DNA from: JASLCR01 sp036405515
Lineage (GTDB): Bacteria; Patescibacteriota; Saccharimonadia; Saccharimonadales; Saccharimonadaceae
Length of the DNA: 16,690 nucleotides
Reading direction: 5' to 3'
NCBI GenBank assembly: GCA_036405515.1
Contig: DASWXM010000013.1
Span: forward strand, 1-16,690
This document shows positions 1 to 8,440 of this stretch, piece after piece. The translations under genes were made by a program, and so were the position numbers. The notes below the pieces were generated by a model. That model was not told the origin of the DNA, did not search any database, and saw nothing but the letters and a program-made list of their open reading frames with translations. Numbering within the stretch: the stretch's first letter is position 1; every line of letters starts with the position of its first letter.

Positions 1-1
1 G

Positions 2-574
2 GACGGTGCCGATTCTGAAAAACGTTCGCGTGCACGCCATGGACTTGATGTGGCACGTTCACTAAGAGAGCTTGACATCGTTAACGTTACAGTATTTGAG
101 GACCAGAAGACAGCCCATAATGTCGATGATCAATTACTAAAGCTTGCTCGTGAGCATACTGGATCGGTTTGTACAATCGACTATAATCTAAATAAAGTTG
201 CAAAAGCTGAAGCAATACGTGTATTGAATATTAATGAACTCGCCAAAAATCTTCGCATGAATTTTCTTCCAGGGGAGAAAGTAAATATTATGGTGACACA
301 AAAAGGTAGTGATGCTCATCAAGGTGTGGGCTATATGGCTGACGGCACTATGGTAGTTATAGAGCAAGCAAAACAAGATATTGGGAAGATGGTCAAAGTT
401 GAATTTATCAGAAGCATTCAGACTGATGCCGGGCGTATGCTCTTTGCGAAAAAGATAACAGGAAAAGAAGATGACAACAAGGCGCATACGGCTAAGAAAG
501 TGAAAAAGCGGGCATCTGCTGGTCGGAGTCCTCGTAAAGCCGAGGACGCGCTTGTGGAACTCGCAAACGGATAA
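2..574 (+). CDS. PIN-TRAM domain protein (YacL-like), 5' end missing
   Basis: This is the C-terminal part of a PIN-TRAM protein of the YacL family. The frame is open to the window edge, so the start lies upstream. The GTG at position 50 sits inside the PIN domain and is unlikely to be the start, because the preceding residues (EKRSRARHGLDVARSL) match the family's conserved KRxRGRRGLD block. Downstream come the PIN C-terminal motif TIDYNLNKVA (an acidic metal-site residue followed by the LNKVA block), then VLNINELAKNLR and LPGEKVNIMV. The TRAM RNA-binding segment follows, with GVGYMADGTMVVIE and QTDAGRMLFAKK. A basic, low-complexity tail of about 40 residues follows. Family members usually have N-terminal membrane helices, which are not visible here. 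PIN domains are Mg-dependent ribonucleases and TRAM binds RNA, but the target is unknown. The gene converges on the wall-synthesis gene and ends at a hairpin. Confidence 0.9.
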   Translation, partial: DGADSEKRSRARHGLDVARSLRELDIVNVTVFEDQKTAHNVDDQLLKLAREHTGSVCTIDYNLNKVAKAEAIRVLNINELAKNLRMNFLPGEKVNIMVTQKGSDAHQGVGYMADGTMVVIEQAKQDIGKMVKVEFIRSIQTDAGRMLFAKKITGKEDDNKAHTAKKVKKRASAGRSPRKAEDALVELANG

Positions 575-589
575 AACGATAGTTGATGA

Positions 590-624
590 AATAACATGGG
601 GCGGTATTGCCCCATGTTATTTTT
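590..624 (+). terminator. Intrinsic terminator between convergent genes
   Basis: A perfect 13-bp stem (590-602 with 609-621, core AACATGGGGC/GCCCCATGTT) closes a 6-nt loop and runs into a T-rich tail (TTATTTTTA). It lies 16 nt after the PIN-TRAM stop. The T-tract is better on the plus strand. On the minus strand the tail is only ATTATTTCATC, so it may also serve, less efficiently, for the gene ending at 637. Confidence 0.85.
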
Positions 625-636
625 AGTATAAGCTAA

Positions 637-3267
637 CTAATCGTCGTTGCCATTGCCATGGGAGGTGTATCGAGTCGAACTGCTCCCTGTATAGTATCCA
701 GTATCGGTGACAGTAACGGTTATCTGGGAGTTATTTTTAAACTTATACGGTACATTGTAGGAGCCGCTTGAGCTTACGTTAGGCGATGCGATTACCTCGC
801 CATTTACGGATATCTTGAGTGAATCGAGTGGAAATGTTCCTTTCATGACACGCACCACGATACCATTACTTGTCGTGTCGATTCCTGAAATACTTGGTTC
901 GCGGTCACTACATTTATGTCTATCATCATCAGCATTGGCATCGTAACCATCTGGTGCGATAAAGACATCTTTCTTTGTGAATGGGTCTTTCATTTTGGTG
1001 ACACCAATCTTTATACGTGCGCCTTCTGGGGTACACTTTGTTGCTTTCTTTTTAGAGACACGGTCAAAAGTCAGTTTTGAATTTGAGGTAAACGACTTGT
1101 TATAGTAAGACGGATATATTTCTGAACCAATATGCTGGATGCCTGCTGGCTCCTTAAACCATTCACCCTTCTTCGCCTTACCTTGGCTCTGGTAGCGCTG
1201 ACTAGCATAGGCAAGTACCGGATCGAGAATCTGTGCAGGGATTGAAGAGTTACCATTAAGGAGTGGTCGGATATCCGGATTACCGAGCCATACGGTTGCA
1301 GAAAGTGATGGAGTGTAACCGATAGTCCAGATGTCTTTTGCCTGTCCGCCGATGTCAGAAGTTCCGGTCTTGATAGATGCACGAACACCCGCAGCATCAA
1401 GACTTGGAGTTATCGACCGGCCAAAGAGGCCGAGGCGCGCATTGCTGTCTGCGAGGATATCATTGACGATATATGCGGCTTGGGCATTGATAATTCGTTT
1501 TGATTCGTCTTTGTATTTCTCAACAACCTCGCCTGAGCTGTTTGTTACTTCAAGGATACTGCTGTGTGGCTTGTAGACACCAAGACGAGCAAGCGATGCG
1601 AGTGCATTTGTGTGATCAATCATGCGTGTGCCACATCCACCAATTGATGATGCGGGTCCCGCTTGTTTTTCGCTACCTTGAGTACAGTATAGGGTATCGC
1701 CCATTTTGCGGATTGTTTCGAGTGTGGGTTGCACCCCTGAAGTAAGCATTGCTTTGATAGCAGGTATATTGCGGGATAAGGCAAGGCTTTTTCGGATTGT
1801 AATATTTCCCTTAAAACCGCGGTCAGCATTCTGAGGTTTATAGTCTGGATATCCTGGCACTGCGAATGGGGAGTCGGCGAGAACGGAACCACTGCCATAA
1901 TTTTGATTTCCTTCACCTTTGTCTTGGAATAGTTGCGCGTACACAAGTGGCTTGATGGATGAGCCTGGCTGGATCATAGCGGTGGCTGCATTGTCCTGGC
2001 CAAAGCCAGGGTGCTTGAAGTTTCTACTTCCAACCATTGCAATAATCTGGCCGGTACGTGTATCCTCTACTGTTGCTGCGCCGTTTGAGAATCCCGCAAT
2101 CTCATCTTGAGAGGAGTTGAACATATTCTTCATCTCTTGTTCAGTTTTTTGTTGGATTTTGTAGTCAAGTGTTGTCTTGACGACCAGACCGCCACTGCCA
2201 ACAGTCTTTTTACCAAGCTTTGCTTCCAAATCACTTCTTACCATTTGGACAAAATGAGGGGCCTTTATACCTTTGTACTGATCAGTTTCTGGCTTGATCT
2301 TGTCAAGAATATCTATTTTCTTTGCTGTATCTGCCTGCTCTTGGGTGATATATCTTTGCTCGACCATGTTGTCAAGAACTTTATGCTGGCGCTGGACTAG
2401 AGCTTCATTACCGGCTTTATTGTACGGGTCATAAAGTCCGGGCTGGTTCGGGATACCTGCTAAGAGAGCAGATTCTGCAAGCGAAAGCTTCTTGGCGGAT
2501 TTGCCAAAATAAGTTTGCGCGGCAGACTCAACACCATTGCGTCGTCCTCCGTAGGGTGATTCATTTAGGTATAGGTTGAGAATCTGTTTCTTGTTATACA
2601 TGCGCTCAACCTCGATCGAGAGGATGACTTCTTTAATCTTTCGGGGAATACCGTTGAGACCACGCTTATTGGCTTCGTCAGCAAAGAAGACCTGTTTGAC
2701 AAGCTGCTGCGTAAGAGTTGAACCTCCTTGTACTGACTCTCCTTGAGAGTTATTGACTACTGCGCGAAGAAGTCCCGTGAAACTAATCCCGCCATGATTG
2801 TAGAATTCTTTATCTTCGATTGCGATTGTCGCTTGTCGCATATAATCCGCAATTTCGTCATCATTGACCTTGATCCTATAGTCGTCACTACCTTTATCGG
2901 TCCAAAGTACAACCCCGTTACGATCGGTATAAGTAGTAACTGTTGTCTGAACACGCTTCGCGAGCTCACTGGGTCGGATTTGGTCGAGATCTTTACGGTA
3001 GTACGCAAATAAGGCGCCAACAGCAAGTACAACAAGTAGTACAGTAACGCCGGTAAGTTTAAGAGCCATAAAGAGGCCCTTCTTTGAAAACCAATAACCA
3101 AAGACTCTTTTGGGATGAAGCCGATAAAGGGTGCGTTTCAGTGGGTGCTTTGGCAAGCTTGCTAGGTATTCTGCACGTTTACGTGCAGTCGCATCTTTCT
3201 TAGTGCGCCGTTTATGTGTCAAATTCGCATAGACATTCATGCGCTTGCCGGATGATTTCTTTACCAC
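637..3267 (-). CDS. Class A penicillin-binding protein (GT51 + transpeptidase)
   Basis: Bifunctional peptidoglycan synthase of 876 aa: it polymerises lipid II glycan strands and cross-links peptide stems outside the membrane. A basic cytoplasmic tail of about 65 residues precedes one membrane helix (about 68-89). The GT51 domain shows EDKEFYNHGG with catalytic Glu at about 151, GGSTLTQQLVKQ (181-192), a second Glu at about 213 in RKIKEVIL, and ILNLYLNESPYGG. The transpeptidase domain shows SSIK (Ser436, Lys439), SRN (498-500) and KTGTS (633-637). All catalytic motifs are intact. After about 740 comes a C-terminal extension ending in an Ig-like or fibronectin-like beta segment (about 790-858) and a Ser/Gly-rich tail. 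Four predicted extracellular cysteines (528, 545, 745, 786) could form two disulfides. The GTG start has a GGGAAG 9 nt upstream. The in-frame ATG at 3240 is an alternative but lacks a clear Shine-Dalgarno. Confidence 0.95.
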   Translation of the reverse strand: MVKKSSGKRMNVYANLTHKRRTKKDATARKRAEYLASLPKHPLKRTLYRLHPKRVFGYWFSKKGLFMALKLTGVTVLLVVLAVGALFAYYRKDLDQIRPSELAKRVQTTVTTYTDRNGVVLWTDKGSDDYRIKVNDDEIADYMRQATIAIEDKEFYNHGGISFTGLLRAVVNNSQGESVQGGSTLTQQLVKQVFFADEANKRGLNGIPRKIKEVILSIEVERMYNKKQILNLYLNESPYGGRRNGVESAAQTYFGKSAKKLSLAESALLAGIPNQPGLYDPYNKAGNEALVQRQHKVLDNMVEQRYITQEQADTAKKIDILDKIKPETDQYKGIKAPHFVQMVRSDLEAKLGKKTVGSGGLVVKTTLDYKIQQKTEQEMKNMFNSSQDEIAGFSNGAATVEDTRTGQIIAMVGSRNFKHPGFGQDNAATAMIQPGSSIKPLVYAQLFQDKGEGNQNYGSGSVLADSPFAVPGYPDYKPQNADRGFKGNITIRKSLALSRNIPAIKAMLTSGVQPTLETIRKMGDTLYCTQGSEKQAGPASSIGGCGTRMIDHTNALASLARLGVYKPHSSILEVTNSSGEVVEKYKDESKRIINAQAAYIVNDILADSNARLGLFGRSITPSLDAAGVRASIKTGTSDIGGQAKDIWTIGYTPSLSATVWLGNPDIRPLLNGNSSIPAQILDPVLAYASQRYQSQGKAKKGEWFKEPAGIQHIGSEIYPSYYNKSFTSNSKLTFDRVSKKKATKCTPEGARIKIGVTKMKDPFTKKDVFIAPDGYDANADDDRHKCSDREPSISGIDTTSNGIVVRVMKGTFPLDSLKISVNGEVIASPNVSSSGSYNVPYKFKNNSQITVTVTDTGYYTGSSSTRYTSHGNGNDD

Positions 3268-3282
3268 TGTCTCTTACTTCCC

Positions 3283-3300
3283 ATAAGCAATATTGCTTAT
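3283..3300. repeat. 18-bp perfect palindrome in divergent promoter region
   Basis: ATAAGCAATATTGCTTAT is a perfect palindrome. It lies between the predicted -10 of the penicillin-binding protein gene and its ribosome binding site, covering the expected transcription start (about 3295, minus strand). It could be an operator for a dimeric regulator or a small 5' UTR hairpin. No matching second copy was noticed elsewhere in the window. Confidence 0.6.
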
Positions 3301-3301
3301 C

Positions 3302-3310
3302 ATTGTAGCA
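3302..3310 (-). promoter_or_regulatory. Extended -10 promoter for the PBP gene
   Basis: Read on the minus strand this is TGCTACAAT, an extended -10 (TGn plus TACAAT). No good -35 lies 17 nt upstream (only TATTTG). The expected start of transcription is near 3295, giving a leader of about 28 nt before the GTG. Confidence 0.6.
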
Positions 3311-3341
3311 TAACCAGACGAGTACAAATAGCCATCTTTTC

Positions 3342-3350
3342 TGCTATACT
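3342..3350 (+). promoter_or_regulatory. Extended -10 promoter for tyrS
   Basis: TGCTATACT is an extended -10 element. The -35 region (GTACAA, 17-nt spacer) is poor. Predicted start near 3357, followed by AAGGAG at 3372-3377, 5 nt before the tyrS ATG. It is divergent from the PBP promoter, about 35 bp away. Confidence 0.65.
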
Positions 3351-3382
3351 GACTAAAGTAATAACAGATACAAGGAGATAGG

Positions 3383-4597
3383 ATGAAGCTTTCCGAAGAG
3401 TTGCAGTGGCGCGGCTTTGTAAATCAAACCACATTCCCAGATTTATCAGCCCTAGATGGTGAACCTATCTCACTCTACTTTGGTGTCGATCCAAGCGCTG
3501 ATAGTATGACGATTGGCAACTTGGCGGCGGCAATGATGGTGCGTCATTTTATTGATCACGGACATAAGGTGTTTCTTCTTGTGGGTGGCGCAACCGGCAT
3601 GATCGGTGACCCAGACGGTAAAAAAGATGAGCGCAATCTTAAAACTTTGGATGAAATTGCGAAAAACAAAGCTGGCATTGCAGCGCAGTACAACTCTGTG
3701 TTTGCAGGCAAAGAGTTTACGGTTGTCGATAACTACGACTGGTTTAAAGGAGTAAATTACCTGGATTTCTTGCGAAACGTTGGCAAGCATGTACCGATGA
3801 GTCAGATGCTGGGACGTGACTTCATTCAATCGAGATTAGGCGAGGAAGGCTCAGGTATCAGTTATGCAGAATTCAGCTATTCGTTAATCCAGGGCTATGA
3901 TTTCTTACACCTCTACCGTGAGCACGGAGTTACATTGCAGTTATGCGGTGCAGATCAGTGGGGTAATTCAATTACGGGTGTCGACCTGATTCGTCGTATT
4001 GAAGGTGGTGAGGCGCATGTATATAGTACTCCACTTGTTGTCAATAAGCAGACTGGTGTAAAGTTCGGTAAGTCAGAGGGTGGTGCCGTGTGGCTTGACC
4101 CGGCGAAGACATCACCTTACAAGTTCTACCAATTTTGGTTAAATATTGATGATGAGACCGCCGAGGATCTCATAAAAGTGTATACCCTGCTTGATAAAGA
4201 AGTGATCGAGGAGATAACTACCCGCCATAAAGAAAATCCCGGTGCTCGTGAACTGCAGAAAACGATTGCGCGCGAGGTGACAACGCTAATTCACGGCGAA
4301 GAGCGATTCGAGAGCGTTATGCGAGTGACTGACGTACTGTTTGGCAGGGCAGAGTTTGCCAGTCTGCCGGACGACGACCTCGATGCGCTTGCCGGCGAAA
4401 TTCCATCAGTAAGTACAGGTGCGTCTGTTATTGATGCACTTGTAGGGGCGGGTGTAGCAAGTAGTAGTGGCGAAGCAAAACGGCTTATCGCTGGAGCGGC
4501 GATCTCGGTAAATGGTCAAAAAATCAGCGAAGATCAGCAAATAACAGAGAAAACCTTACTCAAAAAAGGTAAGAACACCTTTATCTTGGTTCGCTAG
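3383..4597 (+). CDS. tyrS: Tyrosyl-tRNA synthetase
   Basis: Class I aminoacyl-tRNA synthetase of 404 aa that charges tRNA-Tyr with tyrosine in the cytoplasm. The Rossmann-fold catalytic domain begins with LYFGVDPSADS. The HIGH signature is replaced by TIGN (residues 43-46). Tyrosine-binding and structural motifs follow: YAEFSYSLIQGYDF (161-174), LCGADQWGNSITG (187-199), and the KMSKS-equivalent KFGKS at 227-231. The C-terminal end (about 345-404: VIDALVGAGVASSSGEAKRLI, then ISVNGQKI) is an S4-type RNA-binding domain. Start choice is clear: AAGGAG precedes the ATG by 5 nt. The gene has its own promoter. No terminator separates it from the next gene, which nevertheless has its own promoter 14 nt downstream of the stop. 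Confidence 0.96.
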   Translation: MKLSEELQWRGFVNQTTFPDLSALDGEPISLYFGVDPSADSMTIGNLAAAMMVRHFIDHGHKVFLLVGGATGMIGDPDGKKDERNLKTLDEIAKNKAGIAAQYNSVFAGKEFTVVDNYDWFKGVNYLDFLRNVGKHVPMSQMLGRDFIQSRLGEEGSGISYAEFSYSLIQGYDFLHLYREHGVTLQLCGADQWGNSITGVDLIRRIEGGEAHVYSTPLVVNKQTGVKFGKSEGGAVWLDPAKTSPYKFYQFWLNIDDETAEDLIKVYTLLDKEVIEEITTRHKENPGARELQKTIAREVTTLIHGEERFESVMRVTDVLFGRAEFASLPDDDLDALAGEIPSVSTGASVIDALVGAGVASSSGEAKRLIAGAAISVNGQKISEDQQITEKTLLKKGKNTFILVR

Positions 4598-4610
4598 CGT
4601 ACCGATGAAA

Positions 4611-4619
4611 TGGTATACT
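4611..4619 (+). promoter_or_regulatory. Extended -10 promoter for the phosphohexomutase-recG unit
   Basis: TGGTATACT is an extended -10 with near-consensus hexamer and no recognisable -35. The predicted start is near 4626, with AAGGAGGGG (4635-4643) just ahead of the ATG at 4645. It probably drives the four-gene block ending at 9801. Confidence 0.65.
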
Positions 4620-4644
4620 GAAGACTCGAATAACAAGGAGGGGA

Positions 4645-6405
4645 ATGGTTGACTTACATAAGTATCTCTCTGCGGATGCAGTAACAAATATAGAAAAGTG
4701 GCTTACAGAGCCAAAGTATGCCGAGTACAAGACTGAACTTGAGCGGATGATTGCCGACGAGCATTGGAATGAGCTGGAAGATGCGTTCTTCAAGACGGTC
4801 GAATTCGGAACGGGCGGGCGACGGGGAACGACCGGTGTTGGCTCGAACCGCATTAACCGCGTGACGATTGGTGAGTCAACTCAGGCTTTGTGTGAATATA
4901 TAGCCAGTATCGACGACGATGCGGCGGACAAAGGAATCGTGATCGCTTGCGACACGCGCTTGACGTCAAAGGAGCTGAGCGAATACGCCGCTGCTGTCTG
5001 TGCCGCCAATGGCTTTAAGACATATATTTTTGAGTCTTTCCGCGCTACTCCGGAACTTAGCTTCGCTGTGCGACATCTGAAGACGGCGGCCGGAATCGTT
5101 ATCAGTGCCAGTCATAATCCACCAAGTGATAACGGGTTTAAGGCGTATTGGAGTGACGGTGCGCAATTGGTTGCGCCGCACGATAGAGGCGTGCTTGATA
5201 AAGCGGATATAATCTCAACGATTAATGTAGTCGAGTTTGATGAGGCGGTAAATGACGGCCGTATCGTTGTCGTCGGCCAAGAGGTTGACGATGCATATAT
5301 CACTGCTGTACTCAACGAGCGTGTCGGTGAGGTGACTGATTTGTCGATCATCTATTCGCCTTTGCACGGCGCAGGTCAGACCAATACATTGCCGGTGCTT
5401 CAAAAAGCAGGCTTCGACGTGCGAACTGTGGATGAGCAGATGGTGCCGGATGGTAATTTTCCGACCATTGAAAATGGCAAACCGAACCCTGAAGAAAAAG
5501 CCGCCAATGACCGCGCGGTAGCGTTGATGCTTGCCGAGGATGCAGATATGGCAATCACCAATGATCCGGATGCGGATCGAGTCGGAGTAATTGTACGTCA
5601 GAACGACCAGGCCGTGTATCTTACCGGTAACCAGGCGGCAAGCCTCGCGACCGACTATGCTCTAAAGAAGCTTCAAGAAAAGCAGCAACTGGGCACCTCC
5701 CATTATATCGCCAAAACGATCGTGACGACCGATATGATGGAGGCGATCGCAACGAAATACGGCGTCAAGACGTATGGCAACATGTTGGTAGGATTTAAAT
5801 ATATCGGTGAACTCCTACGCAATAAAGAGCTTACCGATGAAGTTTTTGTCATCGGTGGTGAAGAAAGCTACGGACTGTTAAAGGGTGATTATGCTCGTGA
5901 CAAGGACGGAGCAAGCGGTGCGCTGCTCCTCGCTGAGTATGCGGCCGAATTGAAACGTAAAGGTAGGACGCTTGTCGATCAGCTACATGAACTGTACCAG
6001 GAACATGGCCTCTATCTTGAGCGGCTTGATAATTTGCAGTGCCCTGGCGCAGATGGGTTCAAGCAGATGCAGGCTATCATGAGCAGTCTTCGTGAGACGC
6101 CTCCTGTGAGTATCGCAGGCGAACAGGTGAGTGCAGTATTGGATTATAAGACTCTCGTGCGTCAAGATATTGCGACAGGAGAAAAGACATCGATTGATTG
6201 TACCAGTGGAAATGTGTTGGTGTATGAATTCGGTGATGCTCGTCGCCGTGTAACGATTCGCCCGAGCGGGACCGAGCCGAAGATGAAATTTTACGTACAG
6301 TGGCATCAGGATACGGAAGATCCTAGGAAAGATTACCCTATAGCCATGCAACAGCTCGAGAATCTGTCGCGTGAGCTTGAAGGCCAAGCCCTTGAGCGCG
6401 CATGA
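4645..6405 (+). CDS. Phosphohexomutase (phosphoglucomutase/phosphomannomutase family)
   Basis: Alpha-D-phosphohexomutase of 586 aa, interconverting sugar 1- and 6-phosphates through a phosphoserine enzyme. All four family signatures are present in order: FGTGGRRGTTGVGSNRIN (54-71), the active-site loop SASHNP (154-159, phosphorylated Ser156), the Mg-binding loop NDPDADR (306-312), the sugar-binding loop GGEESYG (404-410), and the phosphate-binding loop RPSGTEPK (539-546). Length and layout resemble the PgcA-type phosphoglucomutases rather than the shorter phosphomannomutase/phosphoglucosamine mutases (about 450 aa), so glucose-1-phosphate/glucose-6-phosphate is the likelier substrate pair. 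This is inference, since substrate specificity cannot be read from motifs. A strong ribosome binding site precedes the ATG. Its stop overlaps the recG start as ATGA. Confidence 0.92.
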   Translation: MVDLHKYLSADAVTNIEKWLTEPKYAEYKTELERMIADEHWNELEDAFFKTVEFGTGGRRGTTGVGSNRINRVTIGESTQALCEYIASIDDDAADKGIVIACDTRLTSKELSEYAAAVCAANGFKTYIFESFRATPELSFAVRHLKTAAGIVISASHNPPSDNGFKAYWSDGAQLVAPHDRGVLDKADIISTINVVEFDEAVNDGRIVVVGQEVDDAYITAVLNERVGEVTDLSIIYSPLHGAGQTNTLPVLQKAGFDVRTVDEQMVPDGNFPTIENGKPNPEEKAANDRAVALMLAEDADMAITNDPDADRVGVIVRQNDQAVYLTGNQAASLATDYALKKLQEKQQLGTSHYIAKTIVTTDMMEAIATKYGVKTYGNMLVGFKYIGELLRNKELTDEVFVIGGEESYGLLKGDYARDKDGASGALLLAEYAAELKRKGRTLVDQLHELYQEHGLYLERLDNLQCPGADGFKQMQAIMSSLRETPPVSIAGEQVSAVLDYKTLVRQDIATGEKTSIDCTSGNVLVYEFGDARRRVTIRPSGTEPKMKFYVQWHQDTEDPRKDYPIAMQQLENLSRELEGQALERA

Positions 6406-8435
6406 ACCTTTCGACCTCGCTAGCTTCAATAAAAGGTGTCGGACCAAAGACCGCTGAGCAGCTGCATGCTGCTGGCCTAGAGACTGTTGGCGATTTGATT
6501 ACTTTCCTACCTCGCAAGCACGAAGATTTTTCTGAAGTTGTAGAGATTGACAAGATCAATCCGGGCAAGCGGACTATCAAGGCTCGTGCAGAATCAGTCG
6601 AGGTAAAGCGTGTTAAGCGAGGCATGACGGTCACGACAGCGGTCTTGGCTGACGAAAGCGGGAAACTAAAAGCAGTATGGTTTAACCAACCATACCGAGC
6701 ATCTCAATTGAAAGATGTAAAAACCGAGTATTACTTCTCTGGAGAATTTGAATTCAGCTATAATCGCTACCAACTCACCAATCCAAGCGTCGAGTTAGTG
6801 AAAGATATGCCGGTACAGACAGATCGTATATTACCGATCTATCGGCAAATAAAAGGTTTAAAAAGCCAAGTACTTCGAAAAATCTTAGCAGAGCTCCGCC
6901 CGCTCATTACAATGTTGCCGGAGACGTTGCCGCCGGAAATTGTGATTTCTGAAAAGCTTGTCAGTTATAGCGATGCGCTGCTCGGCATGCATTTTCCGTC
7001 CTCTGTGCAAGATATTACGAAGGCAAAAGAACGATTGGCATATGAAGAGCTCTTTCAGTTGCTACTTGCAAGCCAGCTAAACCGTGAAGAAAATATTAAG
7101 CTTGAAGGAATAGCTATTCCGTTTGACAAGAGAGGTGTGAAGCAATTTGTTGAGAAGCTACCATTTGCTTTGACAAATGCGCAGCGGCTTGCAGCATGGG
7201 AAATTATTCAAGATATCGAAAAACCGATGCCAATGAATCGTTTACTGCAAGGTGATGTTGGCTCGGGTAAGACGGTTGTTGCCGGTATAGCGGCGCTATC
7301 AAGTGCTCGCGCAGGTTTTCAGACAGCTCTGATGGCTCCTACGGAGATTTTGGCCAGACAGCATGCCGAGACATTGCAGGATCTTTTAAAACCGTTTGAT
7401 ATTACTGTTGGGCTCCTCATTGGATCGGTAAAAGCGAAAGCTCGCGAGATATTATATGGGCAGATTGAAAAAGGTGAGGTTGATATTGTTGTCGGCACAC
7501 ATGCGCTCATTCAGGATACTGTGAAATTCCATCGGCTTGGACTTGTGGTGATTGATGAGCAGCATCGGTTTGGTGTTGCACAGCGTCAAAAACTACTCGA
7601 TAAGGCAAGTAAGATGCCACATCTCCTAGCTATGACGGCTACGCCGATTCCTCGTAGTTTACAATTAACGGTATTCGGTGAGCTTGATGTCAGTATCTTG
7701 AATGAACGCCCCACGAATCGTAAGCCGATTAAAACTAAGATCGTCTCTCCGGTATCCCGGCAAGCAGCGTATGGGATGATCGATCAAGAGATTGCCCGTG
7801 GGCAACAGGCGTATGTAATCTGCAGTTTAATCACCGACACTGAAGTGAGTGAGAAAAAGTCAGTCGAAACTGAGTATCGCAAGTTGAAGAATTCTATCTT
7901 TGGGCATCGATCTATCGGTCTTTTGCATGGTCGGATGAAATCCGAAGAAAAAGAGCAAGTGATGAACGATTTCAAGGCTCAAAAGTACGATATTTTGGTA
8001 AGTACAACGGTTGTTGAGGTAGGTGTCGATGTGCCAAATGCCAGTGTAATTATGATTGAAGATGCTGATCATTTTGGCCTCGCGCAGTTGCATCAATTGC
8101 GCGGTCGAGTTGGGCGAGGCGAGCATCAAAGCTACTGCTATCTGATGATGAGCGACACGAAAAAACCAAGCCAGCGTCTTCGTGAACTTGAGCGGTCAAA
8201 TGATGGCTTCTATCTCGCACAGGTTGACCTTGATTTGCGTGGTCCCGGTGAAATATATGGCCGGATGCAGCATGGTGCGTTGAATCTGCAGATCGCTAGT
8301 CTTGCTGACACGAAACTGCTCGCACGCGCACAAAAAGCCGCTCAACGATTCGTCTCTTCCGGGATAGATTTGCTACAATACAAACAGTTGAAAACGCAGG
8401 TGGAGAAATACCAGCGACTGACAACGCTCAATTAG
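6402..8435 (+). CDS. recG: ATP-dependent DNA helicase RecG
   Basis: Superfamily 2 double-strand DNA translocase of 677 aa that regresses stalled replication forks and processes branched intermediates. The N-terminal region has a helix-hairpin-helix-like start (SIKGVGPKTAEQL, 9-21) and an OB-fold wedge domain (about 55-135). The helicase core shows the Q-type LTNAQ (257-261), Walker A GDVGSGKT (284-291), DEQH (385-388), TATPIPR (412-418), motif IV-like HGRMKSEEKE (509-518), VVEVGVDVPNA (537-547) and QLRGRVGRG (565-573). The C-terminal TRG-like segment includes DLRGPGEIYGRMQHG. Length is close to the usual size of about 690 aa and no key motif is missing. It starts at an ATGA overlap with the mutase gene, so translation is probably coupled. 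Confidence 0.97.
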   Translation: MNLSTSLASIKGVGPKTAEQLHAAGLETVGDLITFLPRKHEDFSEVVEIDKINPGKRTIKARAESVEVKRVKRGMTVTTAVLADESGKLKAVWFNQPYRASQLKDVKTEYYFSGEFEFSYNRYQLTNPSVELVKDMPVQTDRILPIYRQIKGLKSQVLRKILAELRPLITMLPETLPPEIVISEKLVSYSDALLGMHFPSSVQDITKAKERLAYEELFQLLLASQLNREENIKLEGIAIPFDKRGVKQFVEKLPFALTNAQRLAAWEIIQDIEKPMPMNRLLQGDVGSGKTVVAGIAALSSARAGFQTALMAPTEILARQHAETLQDLLKPFDITVGLLIGSVKAKAREILYGQIEKGEVDIVVGTHALIQDTVKFHRLGLVVIDEQHRFGVAQRQKLLDKASKMPHLLAMTATPIPRSLQLTVFGELDVSILNERPTNRKPIKTKIVSPVSRQAAYGMIDQEIARGQQAYVICSLITDTEVSEKKSVETEYRKLKNSIFGHRSIGLLHGRMKSEEKEQVMNDFKAQKYDILVSTTVVEVGVDVPNASVIMIEDADHFGLAQLHQLRGRVGRGEHQSYCYLMMSDTKKPSQRLRELERSNDGFYLAQVDLDLRGPGEIYGRMQHGALNLQIASLADTKLLARAQKAAQRFVSSGIDLLQYKQLKTQVEKYQRLTTLN

Positions 8436-8440
8436 TTATC

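Noticed and set aside
50..574. GTG at 50 as the true start of the PIN-TRAM gene
   Set aside because: The frame stays open upstream and the residues before it match the conserved PIN block, so the gene continues off the window edge.
6403..6405. UGA read as an amino acid (alternative code)
   Set aside because: The phosphohexomutase, rsmD, the phospholipase-like gene and the 211-aa gene all end sensibly at TGA, and the first reads into another stop within six codons.
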